A stretch of 64,000 bases of DNA. It comes from Brenneria alni (GTDB lineage: Bacteria > Pseudomonadota > Gammaproteobacteria > Enterobacterales > Enterobacteriaceae). Positions 60,882 to 64,000 of the stretch are shown here, one piece after another. The DNA lies in NCBI RefSeq assembly GCF_003666245.1, contig NZ_MJLZ01000001.1, forward strand, positions 124,001-188,000, read 5' to 3'. The position numbers were made by a program, and so were the translations under genes. The notes below the pieces were generated by a model. It saw nothing but the letters and a program-made list of their open reading frames with translations, was not told where the DNA came from and ran no database searches. Positions within the stretch are counted from its first letter, which is position 1. Each line of letters starts with the position of its first letter.

Positions 60882-61898
60882 CTAGAAACCGCAGGCCGCC
60901 ATCGCCCGTGTGGTATCCAACATTCGGTTGGCGAAACCCCATTCGTTATCGCACCAGACCAATGTTTTGATCAGATGCTGCCCGCTAACCCGCGTCTGCG
61001 TACCATCAACAATAGCACTGTGCGGATCATGGTTAAAATCAGCCGAAACTAACGGCAATTCGGTGTAGTCAACTATACCACGAAATGCTTCATGCGCTGA
61101 TTTTTGCAAAAGCGCGTTAATTTCATTCACATTTACTGCTTTTTTCACACTCACACTTAAGTCAATTGCCGTGACATTAATGGTCGGAACCCGAACGGAT
61201 ATCGCCTCAAAACGATCAAGAAACTGCGGGAAAATCCGGGTTATTCCTACTGCCAGCTTGGTGTCCACCGGAATGATAGACTGACTGGCGGCACGAGTGC
61301 GTCGCAGATCATGATGGTAGGCATCAATCACCGGTTGATCATTCATCGACGAGTGGATCGTCGTCACCGTTCCATTTTCAATACTAAACGCGTCATCCAG
61401 CAGCTTAATGATTGGAATAATGCAATTGGTTGTGCAGGAAGCGTTCGATACGATGCGGTGCTCGGTTTTTAAACATTGATGGTTAACGCCAAATACGACG
61501 GTGGCATCCAAATCAGCCGTTCCCGGATGCGAAAAAAGCACTTTCTTCGCACCCGCAGTAAGATGCGCTTCGCCATCTTCACGGCTGCCGTATACCCCAC
61601 TGCAATCCAGCACCACGTCAACGCTGAGTTCACGCCACGGCAACTGTTGGATATCGGCCTGATGCAACAACCGGATGCAATCATCTCCAACGTACAGTTG
61701 ATCGCCTTCCTGACGAACATCCCAGGAGAAACGACCATGGCTGGAATCATACTTAAGCAGGTGAGCGATCCCTTCTGCACTAGCCAGCTCATTAATTGCC
61801 ACCACCGCGATCTCAGCCCGGCGGCCCGATTCATACAATGCACGTAAGATACTGCGGCCTATGCGGCCAAAACCGTTTATCGCAATACGGATTGTCAT
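60882..61898 (-). CDS. epd: Epd, erythrose-4-phosphate dehydrogenase
   Basis: NAD-dependent oxidation of erythrose 4-phosphate to 4-phosphoerythronate, the entry to pyridoxal phosphate synthesis that pdxA also serves. GAPDH fold: [14 protein letters not shown] at residues 7-20 and the catalytic Cys in [12 protein letters not shown] (about 155). 338 aa against 339. Distinguished from GapA by its longer segments and its place before pgk and fbaA. Confidence 0.96.
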   Translation of the reverse strand: MTIRIAINGFGRIGRSILRALYESGRRAEIAVVAINELASAEGIAHLLKYDSSHGRFSWDVRQEGDQLYVGDDCIRLLHQADIQQLPWRELSVDVVLDCSGVYGSREDGEAHLTAGAKKVLFSHPGTADLDATVVFGVNHQCLKTEHRIVSNASCTTNCIIPIIKLLDDAFSIENGTVTTIHSSMNDQPVIDAYHHDLRRTRAASQSIIPVDTKLAVGITRIFPQFLDRFEAISVRVPTINVTAIDLSVSVKKAVNVNEINALLQKSAHEAFRGIVDYTELPLVSADFNHDPHSAIVDGTQTRVSGQHLIKTLVWCDNEWGFANRMLDTTRAMAACGF

Positions 61899-62194
61899 GC
61901 AATTCCCTGTGTAATGATTAACATGTCATTCTCATAGGATATATTCTTCTTGTTTGAAGGTGCAGCGTTATTGGCCGCAACGTCAATTACTTTGGGCAAA
62001 GCCAGTACACTGTAAGGAATAAACGGCTTCTGATACGCCCTTGCTTTCCATCCGAAAAGACGATTTGGCAACAGTTAAAGAAATGCAGCCGACATCACAA
62101 CTGAAACGCTTCAGCTAGCATAAACGAATTAAGCGGTAAAAGAAATATTCTCACTCGACAAGCGCCAGAAGAGTGACGTATGTCATAAAATGCC

Positions 62195-62248
62195 GACGTT
62201 GCGCAGCAACGGCCCGAAGGGGGCCGGGCAGGACGCCCGGCATAAAAA
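62195..62248 (+). repeat. Two-hairpin intergenic repeat, copy A1
   Basis: Hairpin 1 is GTTGC/GCAAC (62198-62202 with 62206-62210); then ggcccgaaggg; hairpin 2 is GCCGGGC/GCCCGGC (7 bp, loop aggac, 62223-62241); then cataaaaa. The 38 bases from 62211 are identical to those from 62283 in copy A2. Confidence 0.75.
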
Positions 62249-62267
62249 ATCATCGGGAGTGATTTTA

Positions 62268-62320
62268 AACGCCGCTTGCGGCGGCCCGAAGGGGGCCGGG
62301 CAGGACGCCCGGCATAAAAA
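62268..62320 (+). repeat. Two-hairpin intergenic repeat, copy A2
   Basis: Same layout as A1, but hairpin 1 is GCCGC/GCGGC (62271-62275 with 62278-62282), which changes both arms and keeps the pairing. It ends in cataaaaa, whose A-tract is also the T-tract of the tktA terminator. Confidence 0.75.
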
Positions 62321-62343
62321 TGCCGCCTGATAACCCAGGCGGC
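62315..62343 (-). terminator. tktA terminator
   Basis: On the minus strand GCCGCCTG/CAGGCGGC (8 bp, 6-base loop) followed by ATTTTTAT, about 47 bases after the tktA stop and contiguous with repeat copy A2. Confidence 0.88.
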
Positions 62344-62389
62344 CTTGATGACTATTTCACTTGTGCAGAAAATCGCACGGGCTCGGAAC

Positions 62390-64000
62390 TTACTTTAACA
62401 ACGCCTTGGCCTTTGCCACCACGTTATCGACCGTGAAGCCGAATTCCTCAAACAGCAGCTCTGCCGGGGCGGATTCACCGAAGCTGTGCATACCGACGAT
62501 GTCACCGTTCAGACCGACATACTTGTACCAGTAGTCCGCGATACTCGCTTCAATCGCCACACGTGCCGATACCGCTTTCGGCAGCACCGCTTCACGGTAG
62601 GCTGCATCCTGCTTGTCGAATGCGTCGGTGGACGGCATCGATACCACGCGAACCTTGTGCCCTTCCGCCGTCAGCTTGTCGTATGCCCCCACCGCCAGTT
62701 CTACTTCAGAACCGGTGGCAATCAGGATCACATCCGGCTGACCAGCGCTGTCTTTCAGCACATACGCGCCTTTCGCCACATCAGCCAATTGCTGCGCGGT
62801 ACGCTCTTGTTGAGCCAGATTCTGACGCGACAGGATCAGCGCCGTTGGACCATCCTGCCGCTCAATGGCATATTTCCACGCCACTGCCGTTTCCACCTGA
62901 TCTGCCGGACGCCAGGTACTCATATTGGGCGTCACACGCAGACTGGCTAACTGTTCAACCGGCTGGTGAGTCGGGCCGTCTTCACCCAGACCAATGGAGT
63001 CATGGGTATAAACGTAAATGCTGCGGATTTTCATCAGCGCCGCCATACGCACGGCATTACGTGCATATTCCACAAACATCAGGAACGTAGCGGTATAGGG
63101 CACGAAACCACCGTGCAACGCAATGCCGTTAGCAATCGCCGTCATACCGAACTCGCGCACACCGTAGTGGATATAGTTGCCGGCATGATCTTTATCCAGC
63201 GATTTGGAGCCAGACCAGATGGTCAGGTTGCTTGGAGCCAGGTCGGCGGAACCGCCCAAAAACTCAGGCAGGAGTTTACCGTAGGCTTCCAGCGTATTCT
63301 GCGAAGCCTTACGGCTGGCAATTTTTGCCGGATTAGCTTGCAACTGCTCAATGAATTTCTGGGCGTCAGCCTGCCAATTATCCGGCAAAGTACCGTCAGT
63401 ACGGCGCTTAAATTCCGCGGCCAGATCCGGGTAAGCGCTGGCATAAGCAGCAAATGACGCATCCCAGGCGGCTTCTTTACGCTGGCCGGCGGCTTTCGCA
63501 TCCCACTCGGCGTAAATCTCTGGTGGAATTTCAAACGGAGGGTATTTCCAACCCAGTTGCTCGCGGGACGCCGCGACTTCGCTGTCGCCCAGCGGCGCAC
63601 CGTGTGAGTCGTGAGTACCGGCCTTGTTCGGTGAACCGAAACCGATTACCGTTTTGCACATCAGCAGTGACGGTTTGTCGGTAACCAGCCGGGCTTCGCT
63701 GATGGCGCGCTTGATGGCCTCCGCATCGTGACCGTCCACACCGCGTATCACATGCCAGCCATAGGCTTCAAAACGAGCGGCCGTATCATCGGTAAACCAG
63801 CCCTCAACGTGGCCGTCAATAGAGATGCCGTTGTCATCATAAAACGCGGTCAACTTACCAAGTTTCATGGTGCCCGCCAGCGAGCAGACCTCGTGGGAAA
63901 TCCCTTCCATCATGCAGCCATCACCCAGGAAAGTATAGGTATGATGGTCAACAATCTCATGGCCGGGGCGGTTAAACTGTGCAGCCAGCGTGCGCTCGGC
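62390..64000 (-). CDS. tktA: TktA, transketolase (5' end outside window)
   Basis: Thiamine-diphosphate enzyme moving two-carbon units in the pentose phosphate pathway. The frame is open to the last base; about 536 of roughly 664 residues are present. Visible are the cofactor motif [27 protein letters not shown], the GSADLAPSN segment, the pyrimidine-domain [17 protein letters not shown] and the C-terminal [16 protein letters not shown]. The remaining N-terminus lies outside. tktA next to epd-pgk-fbaA matches E. coli. Confidence 0.97.
   Translation of the reverse strand, partial: AERTLAAQFNRPGHEIVDHHTYTFLGDGCMMEGISHEVCSLAGTMKLGKLTAFYDDNGISIDGHVEGWFTDDTAARFEAYGWHVIRGVDGHDAEAIKRAISEARLVTDKPSLLMCKTVIGFGSPNKAGTHDSHGAPLGDSEVAASREQLGWKYPPFEIPPEIYAEWDAKAAGQRKEAAWDASFAAYASAYPDLAAEFKRRTDGTLPDNWQADAQKFIEQLQANPAKIASRKASQNTLEAYGKLLPEFLGGSADLAPSNLTIWSGSKSLDKDHAGNYIHYGVREFGMTAIANGIALHGGFVPYTATFLMFVEYARNAVRMAALMKIRSIYVYTHDSIGLGEDGPTHQPVEQLASLRVTPNMSTWRPADQVETAVAWKYAIERQDGPTALILSRQNLAQQERTAQQLADVAKGAYVLKDSAGQPDVILIATGSEVELAVGAYDKLTAEGHKVRVVSMPSTDAFDKQDAAYREAVLPKAVSARVAIEASIADYWYKYVGLNGDIVGMHSFGESAPAELLFEEFGFTVDNVVAKAKALLK

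Larger units (their letters stand above)
61899..62389. other. tktA-epd intergenic region with tandem repeats
   Basis: 491 bases. The half near epd (61899-62190) shows no gene. The half near tktA holds two tandem copies of the two-hairpin repeat and the tktA terminator. Confidence 0.75.

Noticed and set aside
62195-62320. Possible CRISPR array
   Set aside because: Only two units with a 72-base period, palindromic arms and no matching spacer structure or cas genes nearby.

Overview
This window is chromosomal core sequence from an enterobacterium. Gene content, gene order and protein sequences follow the Escherichia coli 0-1.5 min region closely, but several details differ: creBCD, nhaR and yaaX/yaaY/yaaJ are absent, extra exporters lie next to folA, and an MFS symporter lies next to satP. 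This pattern fits the Pectobacteriaceae (Dickeya/Pectobacterium/Brenneria type). The genus is an inference; no rRNA or species marker is present.

Layout. 1-8.6 kb: rluA (5' end cut by the window), djlA, and the envelope/cofactor/translation run lptD-surA-pdxA-rsmA-apaG-apaH. 8.7-12.2 kb: folA, then an accessory block of exporters and stress genes (yjjB-yjjP, a LysE/RhtB exporter, a YghA-like SDR). 12.5-18.1 kb: carB-carA with two candidate promoters and ARG boxes, then dapB. 18.4-24.7 kb: ispH-fkpB-lspA-ileS-ribF, then rpsT with a UUG start. 24.8-29.7 kb: nhaA, and dnaK-dnaJ with a sigma32 promoter. 29.9-36.1 kb: satP, an MFS symporter, mog, a membrane GGDEF protein, talB and yaaA. 36.1-41.0 kb: thrC-thrB-thrA preceded by a readable thrL leader peptide and attenuator. 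41.2-50.5 kb: yjtD, arcA, creA, rob, gpmB, yjjX, trpR (with its operator), slt, ettA. 50.6-64 kb: a zinc-type dehydrogenase, then the block serA, rpiA, argP, yggE, argO, an unknown membrane protein, mscS, fbaA, pgk, epd and tktA (5' end cut by the window). In E. coli that last block lies about 63-66 min away from the first, so a rearrangement junction falls near 50.5-51.7 kb.

Functionally this is housekeeping: outer-membrane biogenesis (LptD, SurA), pyrimidine/arginine precursor synthesis (CarAB), the aspartate amino-acid family (DapB, ThrABC), the DnaK chaperone system, central carbon metabolism (FbaA, Pgk, Epd, TktA, RpiA, TalB) and global regulators (ArcA, Rob, TrpR, ArgP).

I found no convincing undescribed multi-gene system. 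The most interesting non-genic observations are two. First, an ERIC element forms the 3' end of pdxA, encodes its last 28 residues and supplies the leader of rsmA. Second, there is a small family of two-hairpin intergenic repeats (four copies: 26.15, 29.78, 62.20 and 62.27 kb) whose stems differ by compensating changes; two copies abut rho-independent terminators. An uncharacterised membrane protein between argO and mscS and a periplasm-sensing GGDEF protein are the least described genes.
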